DNA of 64,000 bases. It comes from Onchocerca volvulus (Eukaryota > Nematoda > Chromadorea > Rhabditida > Onchocercidae). The position numbers and the translations under genes were made by a program. Below are positions 1 to 13,827 of this stretch, one piece after another. The DNA lies in assembly GCA_000499405.2 (NCBI GenBank), contig HG738139.1, positions 6,906,616 through 6,970,615 on the forward strand, given 5' to 3'. Position 1 is the stretch's first letter, and each line of letters opens with the position of its first letter. The notes under the pieces are model-generated. The model had not been told where the DNA came from, did no database searches, and saw only the letters and a list, made by a program, of their open reading frames with translations.

Positions 1-2861
1 AGTTTAATGGATCGATCAATTGTTTGATTTTCTTAGTCCTTCGTAAAATGTATATCATTAAATATAAAACCTAATATTGGTGAGTTACAATGGTAATTAT
101 TAGTAAGATTTTTATGGAGAAAAATTCGGAAGACAGAAGCTGACGATTTTTTTCTTTAGAATTTTTTTATTCCGCAATTTTGGCGGTAGCTGAATGTTTG
201 AGAAATAAATCTTTTTCATTCTAGAAATGTGATAGTATTCGGTAATTTTTGCAAGGAAATTGGTTAAATATGGCACAAATGCTAACGATATTAAAGTTTG
301 ATATCATAACTAAAAATCTTGATTTGCAGAACAAGGAGATTCGAATTACTTTTGCATAACTGAATCACTATAAAGAGAAATAGAAGGAGAAGACTTCGAG
401 TTTTTTCTTGAACTGAGAATTTTTAATATTAAAAAAAGTAACGAAACATTTCATTGTAACGATGATCAAAGATGACAGATTTGAATCAAATAGCTTGTCA
501 ATACGCCGAAAGACGAATATTGGTTTTGGACGAGAATATACATTGCTGCATGGTCTCTGGAGCATTGGGATTTAATATTTGATATCGCAAATCTGATATT
601 TCAATCTAATTATGTTTAATTGATATATGCCTCAAATTTCAACTGTATGAAGTTATATGCTTTTGGCATCTGAAAATCTCAAACCTCACAGCGTACCTAT
701 AAACGAACCAAGAATCATTCTGCTCATTACTTCTAATGATTTCACCTTCTCTAAGAATTGCGGCTGTTGTTTTGAGTAGCTACAGGAATACTTTTTCTAA
801 TTTTCCTGCACAGATGAATCTTCTTCCATCGAATGTACCAACGCTAATTTTTATCTCCAGCTTTTCTGGTAATGAAAATTCCGCACTCTCCATATCTCTG
901 AAATTCATGTATTTCGATGTTCAAATGATGTAAAATTTTGTGAAAGCATCGCTTAGTGCGCTTCTATTGCTATATAATGCTTGTGCAGCACTATATTCCA
1001 AGAATTCAACATTAGCTGTCGAGCTAATGCTGAATCATTTTCACCATAGAATAGGAATTCAGATCAGATGATTGATCTCGAAAAAGAGGATGATATGATT
1101 TTCTATTTTCTGGTGACTCTTATTAATGGGAAGCCAAAAATTAACAGTGAGTGCATTGGATTCTAAATGCAAGGGGGGTGCTAGCTTCTGTAGCAAAACA
1201 ATTTTAGGTCTAAACTTTGATGCATTTTTCCTAAGGAGTTGAGACCGAATTTCTTAAAAAGTAATCTTTTTCAATTCCAGTTCGTCAGGATTGGCGGGAT
1301 TTTCATTTTGTAAGATTTAGATTATCACAAAACATTATTCAAACTTCCTTCATGACTTTAAGCCGCCCCTGTCGAGACGCTTCTCCTCTCATCTTTTTAA
1401 CTGCTGCAAAAACTACTTTGTATATCTGCACATATTACGCTAAGATATATCTATAATTCTCAACATTTGAAGCTAAATAAGAGTTAGTTACATTTTCATG
1501 TTGAAATATTCACAAAAAAAAAGAGATTGGGATTGTTATGAAGTTTGAAAGGAAAATTTCAAATCAAAATCCAAAGTATTCGGATTTAAAATAAACGAAC
1601 AATATTTATAATAAAATGATAATATGCGCAACCCATATTAAATTTTAAAGATTTGACGTCAATAGTTTTCCAGTAAAGCTTCTGTCCAGACTAGATTGAC
1701 TGCTTCGTTGCTTGACCAACAGTTATTATGAATGCATCTTGTGTCATTTATCATTATGCTAACTGACATGCGTGCTTGTCTATAATTTGTGCCAGTAATA
1801 ATAGTAATTATGATGATGTCAATGGAATATTAATTATGATAATTAAAAATAATAAATGCAATATTGTGAATGTTTCAAGATCTTTGAATCATAGAATTTT
1901 CATTTCTGTTGAAATGAGCAACCTCGCCAAAGGCTCCTTTCACTTAGCTTTCATTGCAGTTGAATCTCATCATGATCCATAAGCCATGGTTGTCGATTGA
2001 TTCCAGTAATAAGCTTCCCATGATTTGTAGCAGAATTGAATTTTCTGTTGTTTTATGTCATTTAATTAAATTTTGCACTAGTTTTTCCAAATTATTAGCT
2101 GTTTATTTATATTTTGATGCTTATGAAAGCAATTTCCCGACTTGCTATTATTCTTTTCGATTGCATGGGATCTTCCTCTTCAATTGATCTAGTCAAATTA
2201 AAAGTTGAGGCCAAATTAAAATCTTTCTTTGTTTTTCCAAAGTTCATATTTTCAAAAATCATTTTCCAGCAATAACAAATAAAATTGCCGGCTTTGTAAG
2301 TTTCAACATAATAAAAATTAGTTTCATCTTGATTGATCCCAAAATACAATACTCGTTTATTCCAATTCACTGAAAGAGGTAGGATAATTTGGTCTAGAAT
2401 TTAGTAATACAGCGATTAAAAATAATTACTAATTATATGTTTCTGAAGTAAATTATTATCGCTTTTATCCGTTTTTTGAAGGACTAAATCTCTTTCTTCT
2501 TTGAGCAGTGTTGATATCAGCGATGGAAGAAGCCCATGGTAGAAGGTTTGATTAAGTTCGCTATCCAGTTTCAGTGAATCCATCACCTTCTCATTTCACG
2601 CAAACTCTGGAAGATAAAAAGTGACAAGAAGCAATTGCATTGCAACAATGGATGATCAATATACAATAAATTATTATAAAATACGAACAGCAAAAAGTTC
2701 ATCAGATTCTGGGCGATCGGAAAGAAAAAACCCAACGCATTTGTATCGTTCATGCCTCTCTGAATTTTACATATTCAATATTTAGCATTGCGAATCAACC
2801 AACTATTTACGATGCATCACGACCTGCAATATTCATTTGTTCGTTTGTGGATTCAGTTGAC
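1..2861. other. no gene recognised
   Basis: AT-rich sequence with only short open frames that show no domain, no signal peptide followed by a plausible protein, and no chain of phase-compatible exons. The last few hundred bases should hold the promoter and 5' UTR of the RING gene that starts at 2862, but I cannot point to a specific element. Confidence 0.5.
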
Positions 2862-4848
2862 ATGACTGTCTGTTCAATTTGCTTTGAGTGCAAACAGCCG
2901 AATGACATGCAAACGCTACCTTGTTCACATGTATTCTGCAAAGATTGCATATCGAAATGTTCAGTATCGCAGCTTTGTCCCACTCCTTGCTGTACTCACG
3001 TACGCCACGTAAACGTAGTCATTGATGAAGCAGATGAGGTAAGGTCACTTGAACTAATGTTTGTTGAATATCTTCAGTCATACAAATGCTAAAAGGCAAC
3101 GCATCCGGTAGACAATTCGATGTGGTGAAGAATGTTAACAGGTTTAAAAAACTTGTTCATCTATTGATCTTGTCCTACGATCTGAAGAGTCGAACATGTC
3201 TAAATAATTAAGTTTATTGGCCAGTTTGTTCACACAAAATTTCGTTGACAAAACATATTAATGTGGATTCCAAGAAGAATATTTGTTTAGGAATGAAATC
3301 AAAATTTAATAGTTCAGCCGGATAATTTAGAGATCAATATAGTACGAAATGTAATCATTTAGCCAAAATCTCTACAGGAGCATTGTGAGGAACGGTATTT
3401 TCAGAATGATGAAGAGACACAAAAGATATCGTTTGGGCAGAAATTACCATCGATGCTACAGCTTGAAGAAAGACAACGATGTGATGGCAGGAAAGGTTTC
3501 TTTTTTAGAATTTTTTTGTGAAAAGCTATGGTGGAAGCCGCAATTACAGTTCCATGAAACACTTCATCCCAAGACTTCCTCCGTATTAATAAGAGAAGCT
3601 AAATTCGCTTGATACTATCTATGATCTTGGAGAGGCGATATCTGATGAACTTATCACTCCACATTGCATAATCCATAAGTTGTTGTGATGCATATTTTTG
3701 ACTTCTAATTGAATGCTTTCTGAAGGTGCCTTTGCTTGCGTCAATTCCGCACGCATGACGCTGATGGACTGTCGCCATCGTCTCTGTTTCGATTGCCTTT
3801 CATCACGAATTAATGTCGCCGTTGCAGCTCGTAAGTTTATTTTGTCCTCAGTTTTAAATTGCACCATATTGATTGATTTTAAAGTTCGACAAGTTTGTGG
3901 ATATTGTTTTAAGTAGCAAAAATGAGAAATAAAAAAAAGGACTTTAACATTCTGCATAACTGCAGAAGAATTACCGTACTGCCCTATATTCCGATGTGCC
4001 AATCGACTCACTAAAAACGAAATTGCGAAAATATCTGAGCGCGCGCCACATATGCGTCAAATTTGTGCCAAATTGATTGAGGCATGTCCCGAAGATGCTC
4101 CTGAAGAACCCCCAGTAAGTTTTTTTTACGTTTTCACACATTTTTAATAACTTATTTATTCTTCATTAGCTTCTATTAAACAAAATATTTCAGTATTTGA
4201 ACTTTTACTTTATTGTTAAGTCAACTGATTTGTCTACAGTTTCACGAAACTTATTAATCAATTTAAACATTTAAGAAGATTTAAACATTTTATTTAAATT
4301 ATTTAGGATAAGGATGAATGTTTATTCTTTTGTTCCGTCTATCAGTTAGAAAGCAGTATTAAGCCGATAATATTTCCCGTGGCATGTACAGTTTTTGATA
4401 TGGTTAGTGCTATGATACAGGTCCAGAGATTGAAGAAAAATAGTACCGCCACTAATATCGGTGTTTATATTCGAACGACAGTTGCAGGTCTTAGCTTTCA
4501 TTGCAAATTATAAATCTGTACTTGAATCTAGAGATACTTCAGTTCCATTTGAATTCGATAATCTGAATTTGAACTGTATGATATAGGATTTAATATATGA
4601 TACGATAGAACAATCATTAATCAATTTTTAAATTACTGTATCATCATGCTTTATAATAACTTTAATTTGTCATAAAAGAAAAAATTCATCTTGGGCGAGC
4701 TCTTTCAGGCATGCCGAAATATGATCCTATAGATGTAAAAGCGATGACAAAGAAGAAAATTAGTGAAACGGATTTCCACGATCGTAGCCATTTTGTGCTG
4801 GACGTTGATAATGAGCTAAAAACAGCGAATCTCGCAAATAAGAAATGA
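2862..4848 (+). CDS. tandem RING-finger protein (six exons, 289 aa)
   Basis: Exons read 2862-3038, 3378-3495, 3726-3830, 3966-4114, 4307-4487 and 4709-4848, all GT-AG and phase-compatible, ending in TGA at 4846. Residues 1-45 form a RING: CSICFEC, then LPCSHVFCKDC and a CPTPCC ending. A second finger near residues 100-150 reads DCRHRLCFDC followed by YCPIFRC, but its first zinc pair is degenerate (CVNS instead of CxxC). The C-terminal half (about 125 residues, exons 5-6) contains FFCSVYQLESS and a lysine-rich tail and matches no family I recognise. By analogy with RING proteins the product may be a ubiquitin ligase; that is inference. ATG 2862 is the first in-frame ATG of the open exon; an additional upstream exon cannot be excluded. 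I cannot name an orthologue. Confidence 0.75.
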
Positions 4849-7800
4849 AAATCAAATATTTATTCAAATCTGCTTGAACTATAGATTCCATGAATACATA
4901 TATCTTTTTCTTTTTTTTTATCGACTCTTTCATGGTAGCAAATACAGATAGAATTGTCATGAAATTAGGGAATAACTAAAAATATTTATGGACTTCTACA
5001 GTTTCTTAAGAAGTAATTAAAATTCACCAAATTCCGTCCAAAAGATGAATGCGTGTGTGAGTAATTGGATTAAATACTATTCTTGGTACAAAGATGGTAT
5101 TAATCTTTAATGTCAAATAATATGAAATGCTGCGTACATTCACAAATCAAGCATGTGATCACAATTGTTTTTATCTTTCATTTTCTAAATTGGCTTTTTT
5201 ATTTAATTGTTTAATATTTCGATATTTTTTTTTTTGCTTGAGATAGTAATATTGACAAAGATTTTAATTGAAATATCTTGAAATTAATCTAAATCATGGT
5301 AATCTGAGGCTTTCAGACTTGATAAAATAAATGATAGCTTAGACTAGTGTTTAAATACGATGAATTGATTTAAATTGAAGTCTGAACTCCAATTGGGTTG
5401 CTGAAATTTAAAAGTGAAAGTCCAGCTTACTTTATCATCATCTTTAGCTTTTACAAGGTTCTGAAATAAATTAGAATTCATATTTAATGGATGCAATTAC
5501 CAATGAATAAGTGGACACGAGCTATTCTCATGTGATCACGATTCTCAAGGAATTATAATTATCAGTAAATTTATCGATTCAATTCATTTTATTTAAAAGA
5601 ATAAAAAAAATAAAAAATAAAGAAAAGTAATAAATTCGCTAAATTGCAATTTTTTATTACAAAATCCAAATATTATAATGTGCCCTGGAGCTGTGCAGTA
5701 TTTCACTTTTAAAAAGAAATTAAATATATTACTACAATCAGCAAATAAATCAGGTTTTGTGATAGAATCTTTGAACACTTCTAATGTGTCATATAAGGCT
5801 CTATTTAAAATTTTATTTCAATTTTAAATTCAATCATTTCCCATGTAAAAAATTCTTTATTCTTTAGATTTTCAATGTTTGAAAATAGGATTATAAATGA
5901 AAAATGACTATAGGGATCATTTTATACCTGTGAATCAATGTTTTTTACATGTGCGCTAACTATTTTGATAAGCTGGAAGTTTCCTTCATGTTTTTTTTTT
6001 TTTTTTCAACTAATTAATATAGAAAAGAGAGAAGAATGAGAAATTCAAGTGTAATTAATAAAATTAGAGTAAATAAACCTTTGATCTTTATTCATTTCAT
6101 GATCTTCATGATATTGCCATCATTATTGCTATTTATGTTAGTTGAAAGTATTACTTTCTAAATTATATTTCCTGAAGTATTTCAAGAATTTTTTAGTGTA
6201 GGTAATATAATAGTAGTCTGTTTTTAGTGAATTGATTTTTTTTAAGAACTCTAAATTCTAAATCTCTTCTCTTTACGGGCCAATATACTCATCAAAATTA
6301 CATAAGTTTTTTATTTATAAAACAAAAGACATTAAGAAACTGTAAATCAATCTATTTTATTCTGACGAAATTTCTTTTATGGCTACTGCACAAAGTATAT
6401 TTTCGTATTTTCGACATTAATATTTTACTTTTGTAGTTCATTTATACCAATGCACTTACATGTGATTTTTCGTTTTCATGTCCCGATTATGGTTGGTTAA
6501 ATTTGCTTTTTTTTAAATGCCTACTTTGATTATAATCTATCGTCTCCACTAATTATATGCTTCAATTTTCGGAAATTCTCGAGCAACACTGAATTGGTTT
6601 TAACAAGCGTCAAAAAAAAAAAAATATACCATAAACATGAGAAATTACAATGCAATTCTTGTCTACGCAAACTTTTTAACAAGTCGCTGAAATTATATTT
6701 TTCTTCCATGATAATATCACCCACCAACAGCATAAAAGATGTTAGCCTTACGCATTTTCTTAGCTTGGATTATATAAATATTTATTTTTGCATAAAATCT
6801 AAACTTAAAATAAAACTGTAAAACTTAAAAAGTCAATAAACACTTATCATGGAAGATGAAAGAAAAAAAATTAGAATTCATTGTTAAAGAACTGGGCAGT
6901 TCCGAGAAGAGGTCAGCATGTTGAGGCAATTAACAAACTATTGTCTATGAGACATTTTTTCAAAAACTCAAGACAATCATCTTATTTACTCGTAGTATTA
7001 TCTTGTTTCAATAATTCGACTTTCCGTTATAGTTTTAATACACGAATGAGGCGCATTTCTGTCGAGATGAAAATTTGATTTACTTCCAGCAAAGGATTTT
7101 AAAGTTCTATGAATAGTTTCAATATTGTCAGTTTTTGTCTGATGTCAAATTTTTAACGACATGTTTCTTCCATTCTCCATATGTAGTACTTATTTCCCTG
7201 TCTGTGTCCATAGCTCATCTGATCGTCATTTATGGATAATTTGACCCTGACAAAATAACAATGATGACAGAAATTGTCGCCATTTCACTTGTCGGACCAT
7301 ACTTTCACTCCTTCTTGTACTAATAATTGATTTTTGAAACAGGGAGGAATTGAATTGCAGGGTTTACAGTGACTGAGGAATTGGAGGAAGTTGGAAGAGG
7401 ACTGTGAAAAGATCAGTCAAGGTAAAATGGTAATGTTGCCGCTGTTATTTCCGGTATGATGCATTGGATGGATAGATATTGCTGTATCAATTTTTTTTTT
7501 TCAACACCACTTTTAAGACTTTCATAAATTTCAAAATCTAAAAATGTCTTTTTTCCACCCAGTTAAACTTTTCGACATTTAAATCTTGCTTTTTTCATTT
7601 TGAAAATTCTAGAATGACCTTCAATTATGTCTTGAGGAAGAATTTTTTACCAAAGAAACACAATCATCATAAATTAGTGAAATCAATTATTTAAAGAATA
7701 ATAAATATAATTACAACATCGATAGTTCAGTGCTTCAGGCAACAATTCCATTTAAAATGATTCAATACGGTTTTATATTATTTTATTAGTTGTTACATTG

Positions 7801-10800
7801 ACAAGAAGTACCAATTTTATTTTAACAAACTGAGTAAGCTTGAATTAGTTTGAACTTCATATTCACCATTTCTGAATATCTTTTCCCAATAATGAGTATA
7901 AACATCAATATTACTTAATCAAATTCATTTCTCATATAAATCAAATCAAGCTAGGGCAATATTTTGAAATAATATAAAGAACCTGTGCAGTAAAACAGAT
8001 GATTCGTTCATCTTAAACTAATCTTTCAATCTGCAATTTTCCCACCTTCAATTTGAATTGAAATGATGCAGGCGACCATTTATCTACTAGAGACTCTCGT
8101 GCACTTTGCAAGATCTTTTGAACTGAGTTATTTGCCTCTAATATACAGTTTACTCAGCAAAAACCATAAAATTTCCTACTTAAAAGATTACATAAATTGA
8201 AGAATGTACTGCAGCAATTCTAGAATTAATTCTTTTCAAAGTGCGAAATGCATGAAGCGTGCAAACGTGCGACTAAAGATTTTCAATTCATTTGAAGGTT
8301 ATATATCTTTACAATGGCACTACAAAATTCCTGTGTTTGCAATATAGTCTTAACTATCATGAAAGTTCATTTTATCACCCTAAACAGTGATAAAGACTGC
8401 AGTTTCTGAGAGAAATCATTGATGATTTCGCAACGTTAATAATTAAAATAGCAATAGCACAAGATAACCATAATTTCACCATATTCTTCTGGAATTAATT
8501 AACAACATAACAAAAGGATGCAATCAAAATCTACAAATTCTTTGGTTTCTAAATCTAGACAGTTTTTCAGATATTGAAAGAGCTTTTGCTGCATCACTAT
8601 TGCAGTTTGGAATTTCAAAAATTTTGCTGCCTTTTAAAGGTCATTTTTGTCTCTCAAGTCTTTATTTATATGAATGCGTTTTAAAGGTTGACTAAGATAT
8701 TTAAAAAAACTTGACAATGAACTGAAATAACAATCCTTATTTTGCTACTTTAAACTCTGTTTAAAATTTTGATTAATGTATAATTACAGTGCTTGCGCAT
8801 GTAAAATCATGAGAATTCCCAGTTTTGAAGACATTTTTTTTGCTAGGTTGATAAAATTTCAAAATTACTGAAAACTCAAATAATACAATCTTTTTTCAAA
8901 CTTTGCTTTTAATTTTTTCAGACGAGTATCAATTGCACCTAACAATGTATTAATTTTTGGAACGCAACTAAATATCAAAGTCCTTAATGAAATACAGGAA
9001 ATAAATAATTGCTTACATTATCTAATTTCAAATCTTTGAAAGTTGGGAAAAGTTGAAAGATCATGTTTAAATCAAATGCATTTATTGGTAGCCAATTTAC
9101 TCAAATACACGGATCTCCATTACAAAAAAAAAAAAACACTACCATCTATTTAGCTTCTTATTTAAAAACCTATAATTGTTGAAATCATCATCGATTCGTG
9201 CTTTTACTTTTTGTGTCTTTTATGTCTCATTCCCATTCTCCCATTATTTCCAATGAAATTATAAATATGCGTAGAGTAAATCTTTCTAACGTTTTCTTCT
9301 CCTTCTTTGTGTTTATTCATTTAAAGAATTGTCCGCTTGAAGAATACCAAAAAGTAAAAAGTGAAGATCTTGTAATTTTCTTCACTTTTCTAACTTATCC
9401 TATCACGATGATTCCTTCGTTTAAAATACATTACACATGGACTCCGTTTGTAATTTTTATTTCAATTTAGTGTCGAAACTGAAAAGAGATGGAAGAGAAT
9501 TAGGTGAAGGTGAATAATGACATTCTTTACTGAAAAATTGTTACCATCCTCGTACATTTGATTCCTACAGCACTTTTTCATTCCCTTTTTAATTGTACCG
9601 AAATTCTTTTTTGTGAATTATTTCATTATTTTTCATTTTCAAAACTTTTGCACATTACCTTGAAAAGGTGTAGGAATATTCGAGCTACCAACATCAATCT
9701 CATTATTTTATCCAAAGAATAGCAACTCGTTGTTGTGGCGGTGATAATCCAGAAAGTTCAAAAAATGTGTATGGAAGGTCATATCGGATTCCAAAAAAAA
9801 TGCGGGATATAAAATAGATCATACTTCCCAAATTCCTTTTATCGACTTATGAGCCATGTTAACTGTTTGAAGGCTAATATGGTAAGCTACTCTTGATTCA
9901 TTTTATTCAAGTTTTATCTATTATTTTTACATTGATCTAGGTTACTTATGATTTCCTTTAATTTTGAATGAAAATGGAAGATAAACTTACAGCCATCCGA
10001 AGATATTAATGCCTATTCTAGCTTGAAAAAGCTCTTTCATTGGAAATAATTGATCATTTTTAAATTTTGGAAAACAAAAGAGCAGAACTTCATCACATGG
10101 TACTTTTTCACTGTTCTTGTGATTTATCAGTTAGATTCCGTTTATCATATATTTCACATTTACATAAAAATTATTTTATTGACTTAACTCAATAAGATAG
10201 AACGTTTAGCTGACTAAAGAGTGAAATTAGTGTTCTGAATCAAATTGAGTAAGCCAGCTGATATGCTTGTTGACCCCAATTTTACTATCGGAGAAATTCA
10301 TTATTCGATGACCTCTTTGATGTTACAGCGAAGAATTATCAGTCATCTGTTCCTTCCTTATCTCATGTGTAATTCTCATGTCCTCATTATTTGTTTTTAA
10401 TAAGCCTACTTGTGTTGATCGTGGATTGATAGGTTTCTTGCACCCACTCACTTTTAACATCATTCAATGGCACTTCAATCAAAATGTTATGAATTGGCTA
10501 CATCATTTCAGAAAATTTCAATAAAAATGAAGTCATTTGTGTATAATACTTCTTTTGATCAATTTGTCAACTCTTTTACTAAAATTCTGTTATTCTATCT
10601 GCATAATTAGATTATCTGCCCTCACAATTACTGAACTTGATCATTTCTTTGCGAATGCTTTAGATAACTAATTATAGTTGATGATTTCTAATAAGCATTA
10701 GATTTAATACGTTGAAATGACCAAACTGCCATGGTACTTGATGCTGCATATTTTTCGGAATTTTTTAATAGAAATTTATTTTGTTAGCAAAAATTATTAG

Positions 10801-13562
10801 CAGAAAAGGTTCGAAAATATCATTATACAGGAAAAATTTAAAAAGAAATGCCATGAAAAGTTCGTGCAAGTTCATCACATAAGTAATGATTAAGCTGACA
10901 AGATCATTCGAGATTCAATCTTTCAAGACTTGAATGAACACTGATCCCTAATTTAATATTATTCGGCGGATGGATAAGATTCAAAGATCGCAAAATATTG
11001 AGCCTGTATTTTTAAGGAGATGGAAATTTTAGATATTTTTGCTCCAATTTTAAAAGATGAAAGAATAAATTGAAATATAATCACATATATTTCGAAAAAA
11101 TTTGAAAACTAAAGAATTTCAAGTTGCAATTTTGAATTTAATCTCAAATTCTTGTTTCTTTGCGAAATTACACAGATGCAATTCTAAATCAGTTCTGCTT
11201 GAAAATTTTTTCCTGAATTTCTGCTATACAGAAGCAAATAATCGTAGAATTTTAATCTACTTCATATTTTTATGTCATAAATCAGACTGAGAGCAGTAGG
11301 AATTTTTATTGCATCAAAAGTGATGGATAATGCAATTAGTGTAGAATAATATACCTTCTTACTATTAAAAATATAACGAATTGTTAACCAAAAAATTTTA
11401 AACTACATTTCAATAACTGATTCAACGAGATGCTTCTGCGAATTTGCAATTCCATCGAAACAAAACAAATAGGATTGGAATGAAGTGGATGCGTTTACTC
11501 TCGTAATTTATTTAATTGATAAGTTGAATGGTTGTTACGAGTCATCTAATTTTAAATAAGTGCTTTCAAACTTGCACTAAAACATTAAGTTTCACGATTT
11601 GTTTAGGAGATAGAGGACAGTTTCTATTATTATTGATGCCTTCAAGTTCCTTTCTCATCTGAATTCACCGAAATATCTTGAAGAAGTGATAGCTATCAAC
11701 AAAAATGGCTGGAACAGTTGCCATAATGGAGAAAGCAATTTATTCTAAAAGCAGTCGTTGTGAATAGACTTATGCTGAGAGTGAAGAAATTCTTCCACGT
11801 AAAACGAATGATAAGCCAAGCAGTATGTGAAGATGATAGCTGAATTAAGAACAAAGATGTCATTTTAATTCATTGGTCGAATTATTGAAACGCAATTGCG
11901 CTCAAAAGTGCAACTGTAGCCTTTTCACTATCACTTTATTGATGTCAGTTTTTGAAATGCTACAAATTTAAATTTCATACTTTAAAATCAACCATATATG
12001 TCAGCAATTTTTGTTTTCTGGTGACCTCAGTTGTTTGAAAAATAAGCCAAAGGGAAGCAGATGATGGGCGAAATTTTTCATTTTAAAAGATGTAAATTTT
12101 TGTTTGCATTATTTTTTGTATTGATATCATCATATAAAAGGAAGTCGACATCGTTCCTCTTCGATTCCATCTTCAACTTTTGTCGCCAACACCGAGTCCT
12201 CTATTTCTCCTTTTCGATTCTTAGCGACTAAGCCATTCTTCCTAATTCTATTTGGAATAAACAAAATAAGAGGAAGTGATGTCTTCATTTATCTTATTTT
12301 TTATTGAAATTTTCACCTGCCATTTTCACCCATTCACATTCTTTTTGGAATCTTAAATAATGCGAAATTCAGAATTTATTGTCGTTAATTTTTAAGTGAG
12401 TACCGTTTTCTTCTGGGATCATTTCCGTTTTACAAGGACTAAATTGCTCAAATTAAAGTTCAATGCCTTTTTTGAATGTTTAACTGATTTGAATTACCAC
12501 TTATTTTGCTTTGAAATCATTTCTATCTTGAATAGCTGTCTTTCACAACCTTCCGTTATGTTTTATAAATGATTCACTACACAAAAAAAAAAAAAATCAA
12601 CTTTGTCCAGAAAGTCTCAATGTAATTTGTAAGTAAAAAGTGAAATGAGATAATATTCAATTTACCGATTCATTATTCTTAACTTGAATTATTAATGACC
12701 GTTGCTGCTACCTATTATGTTGAGGCCTTTACGATTATCATTAACTGATTCAACTGGAAAGAAAATGTGATTAGTATATGATTAGGTGAATGTGATCGAT
12801 CTGTTGCTTTTCTACTTACAATAATATAAATGCTTTAAGCTTTGCCTACCTAAAAATTTAGATTATTTGAAAGATATCTCTATTCCTGTGCCAAACTTTG
12901 AAACCATTATTTTTAAAAATCAGTTTGTTTAATTCTGTATTTTACAATTATTTAAAAACTTTTTATTTCTTAAAAACAAAACCGGGAAGTTGAATGAATT
13001 CTTACTTTACTAAATGTGAAATATTTTTCCTTTCTCTTACGTGCTTGAAGTCCAAAACTCCATTAAATTTTGAGCAATTATAATGCTAACCATATGATTA
13101 AGTTTTCCGAGATATCAATACACTTTCAAAGAAATTGTCAGAAATATTCAGTAGTATTTCTATTTACGCTTTCGATTTTGTAGGAATCAAATATCCCCAG
13201 TCCTTTTGGTACATGATCTAGCAGAAGCGACTTGCATTTATTCGCATTTCTTCACTTTTACTTTTTAAAACTTTCTCTCAATTGTGACAGCAAAACACAT
13301 ACATTTAAGTTCAAAATTAAAAAATTCTATGTATGCTTTTAAGGTAGAATATCAAACATGCGGCTAAATAATAGAATTTCGTGTGTAATCAGATTACTTT
13401 GCCTATAATTCATTGCATTTCACTCATATTTTCTGTAGTTTCTAGCTACGCAGATTCGAAAACACTACAATAAACTAGATATTTTGAATTTCAAAGTTCA
13501 CTTCTAGGATCGAAGGCAAGAAGTACCGAAAATTGGTGAGGGACAAGCAGTTCGATGACAAA
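4849..13562. other. long intergenic region, no gene recognised
   Basis: About 8.7 kb of AT-rich sequence with homopolymer runs. Open frames here are short and low in complexity; none shows a domain or joins to a neighbour through good splice sites. It probably contains the regulatory region and possibly 5' UTR exons of the large EGF/ZP gene that begins at 13563. The only promoter-like element I can point to is the TATAAAAG at 12133. Confidence 0.45.
12133..12140 (+). promoter_or_regulatory. TATA-box-like TATAAAAG
   Basis: A perfect TATAAAAG on the plus strand, followed by about 100 bases of pyrimidine-rich, less AT-rich sequence that could be a transcription start or 5' UTR. It lies 1.4 kb upstream of the first coding exon of the EGF/ZP gene. 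In AT-rich DNA such an octamer can occur by chance, so this is only a candidate. Confidence 0.2.
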
Positions 13563-13827
13563 ATGTTGAATCGGTTATTGCTGCTATGGATGACATTTTA
13601 TGGTATATTGTTGCGTTCTAGCAATGCAATCACAAAAAGTTTCGTGAACTCATCGATGCCCGATATGCGGCCGACATTTGTTGTCAATTTTGATACTTCC
13701 ACCGTCATTTGTCAACATTCGTCGCACCCGGATGATTTGCATTTGCATCATATTTCGATTTTATGCGATGGCGAGCAAGATTGCTACAGTAATCCGGCAA
13801 TGCATGATGAAAGCTTCCCATACTGTG
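13563..13827 (+). other. fbn-1: fbn-1 exon 1: signal peptide and LDLa-like segment
   Basis: ATG at 13563 starts [17 protein letters not shown], a hydrophobic core ending in small residues near SSNA, as expected for a cleaved signal peptide. The end of the exon contains [13 protein letters not shown] and HDESFPYC, resembling the C-terminal half of an LDL-receptor class A repeat. It splices in phase 1 to the first EGF module at 16215 ([15 protein letters not shown]). The open frame extends upstream of the ATG but without a better start. Confidence 0.75.

Noticed and set aside
12130..12250. Short minus-strand coding-like segment (LVAKNRKGEIEDSVLATKVE)
   Set aside because: Only about 35 codons, no matching exon on either side, and chance frames of this length are common.
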